6,524 bases of DNA, taken from positions 26,219-32,742 of the forward strand of contig DEZY01000001.1 in assembly GCA_002365735.1 (NCBI GenBank), in the 5' to 3' direction. Positions 5,612 through 6,524 of this stretch are shown piece after piece (within the stretch, counting starts at the first letter, position 1; every line of letters starts with the position of its first letter). The DNA comes from Actinobacteria bacterium UBA3120. Its GTDB lineage: Bacteria > Actinomycetota > Actinomycetes > S36-B12. The position numbers and the translations under genes were made by a program. The notes beneath the pieces are model-generated. The model had not been told where the DNA came from. It was given only the letters and a program-made list of their open reading frames with translations, and did no database searches.

Positions 5612-6524
5612 ATGACTCAATTCGCTGAGGTAGTCGTCATTGGTGCCGGCGCCAGTGGCCTTCGACTGGCTGGCATTTTGAGCCGGGGTGGGATATCAGT
5701 TGTCCTGGTTGAAGCGCGCGATCGAGTCGGTGGACGCTTACTCTCAGTTGATCGAGGGATTGATTTAGGGGCGACCTGGTTTTGGCAGAACGAAGACGAT
5801 GTACTTGACGTAATTGCTGAATGCGGATTGGAGTCTTTCCCCCAGTACGCAAGCGGCAACATGATGTATCAAGTTCCTGGAAGCGTTCGGGAACTGGACG
5901 GAAATCCACTTGATCAGCAGGCCTGGCGCATTGTTGGCGGAATGCAAAATCTTACGATTGGGCTTGCTCAGAACCTGAGCGCTGGCACGTTGCAGTTGTC
6001 CACAAAGGTGACCGAGTTGCGGTGCGACAATGGCGTTACTGTGATAACGGATCGGGGTGAATGGAATGCACAGCACGTCGTGTTGGCTTTGCCGCCAGCG
6101 ATAGCCCTTGCCAATATTTCTTTTTCCCCAGGGTTGCCTGCAGATTTGGTGAATATCGCCAAGAGCACTCCGGTCTGGATGGGGGCAGTAACGAAAGTTG
6201 TCGCAATTTACGACTCACCATTTTGGCGTGCACGCGGATTGGCGGGAAGTGCCATGAGTCATGTTGGTCCGCTCCGCGAGATCCATGACGTTAGTGATCG
6301 AAGTGGAAGCTTTGGCGCACTCTTTGGGTTTTGCCGGGAAAGAGTCGTTGAGGGCGCTGTCACCGCCCAGCTCACCGAGATTTTTGGCGCACGAGCAGAA
6401 ACACCCAAATCGGTATTGATCAAAGACTGGAGTAGGTCGGAATTTACTTCGCCACCCGGAGTCTTTCAACTTAATGACTATCAACTCTTTGGTTCGCAGG
6501 TCCTACGAGATGCCCACTTTGATG
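5612..6524 (+). CDS. FAD-dependent amine oxidase (monoamine oxidase-like), C-terminus cut by window edge
   Basis: 304 codons are visible. The N-terminus has the FAD dinucleotide-binding motif GAGASG (11-16), Glu34 at the end of the second strand to bind the FAD ribose, and ARDRVGGR (35-42). DLGATWFW (51-58) is the family's next conserved block. HVVLALPPAIA (155-165), FWRARGLAGSAMSHVGP (204-220) and KDWSRSEFTSPPG (271-283) match the substrate-domain and late conserved blocks of the flavin amine oxidase family. Such enzymes oxidise amines to imines/aldehydes with hydrogen peroxide release, although relatives act as desaturases, so the substrate is open. The second FAD signature near the C-terminus, expected within the missing 100 or more residues, is beyond the edge. 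There is no signal peptide, so it is probably cytosolic. The ATG at 5612 is the only start that keeps the whole nucleotide fold; it lacks a ribosome site and has TAGTCT six bases upstream. It is divergent from the AA_synth gene. Confidence 0.88.
   Translation, partial: MTQFAEVVVIGAGASGLRLAGILSRGGISVVLVEARDRVGGRLLSVDRGIDLGATWFWQNEDDVLDVIAECGLESFPQYASGNMMYQVPGSVRELDGNPLDQQAWRIVGGMQNLTIGLAQNLSAGTLQLSTKVTELRCDNGVTVITDRGEWNAQHVVLALPPAIALANISFSPGLPADLVNIAKSTPVWMGAVTKVVAIYDSPFWRARGLAGSAMSHVGPLREIHDVSDRSGSFGALFGFCRERVVEGAVTAQLTEIFGARAETPKSVLIKDWSRSEFTSPPGVFQLNDYQLFGSQVLRDAHFD

Noticed and set aside
1..6524. CRISPR array, insertion sequence or transposase
   Set aside because: No regularly spaced repeats, no transposase-like frame and no long terminal inverted repeats were seen.

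Overview
The window most resembles a planktonic actinobacterium with moderate G+C. The evidence is the protein families present (a Brp/Blh-type retinal-forming oxygenase, an SDR-DUF2867 fusion, a DUF2256 zinc protein) and start regions that mix leaderless-like and Shine-Dalgarno types. This placement is an inference; no marker gene is present.

Left part (1-3361): on the minus strand lie a lipoprotein cut by the window edge (1-278), a two-domain NAD(P)-binding SDR/DUF2867 protein (469-1989) and a Brp/Blh-family beta-carotene 15,15'-dioxygenase (2064-about 3083). Blh lies directly upstream of the SDR gene and the two could be cotranscribed. A tiny DUF2256 zinc-knuckle gene (3221-3361, plus strand) diverges from blh. 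Blh makes retinal from beta-carotene, so the cell probably has a microbial rhodopsin and a carotenoid pathway, but neither is in the window.

Middle part (3362-4289): a 409-base stretch without a convincing gene, holding one near-perfect 7-1-7 inverted repeat, is followed by a secreted protein of unknown function (3771-4289, plus strand).

Right part (4315-6524): a minus-strand pair, AA_synth family protein (4673-5233) then EthD-like protein (4315-4626), is probably one operon; both have good Shine-Dalgarno sites. It is convergent with the secreted-protein gene and divergent from a FAD-dependent amine oxidase (5612-6524, cut by the window edge). The 378-base divergent gap is the least explained DNA here. 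It holds a hairpin containing a tRNA T-arm look-alike and a 14-base motif repeated in direct orientation 41 bases apart.

I do not see a clearly new multi-gene system. The points most worth following up are the blh/SDR-DUF2867/DUF2256 neighbourhood, the unexplained divergent gap, and the uncharacterised secreted protein.
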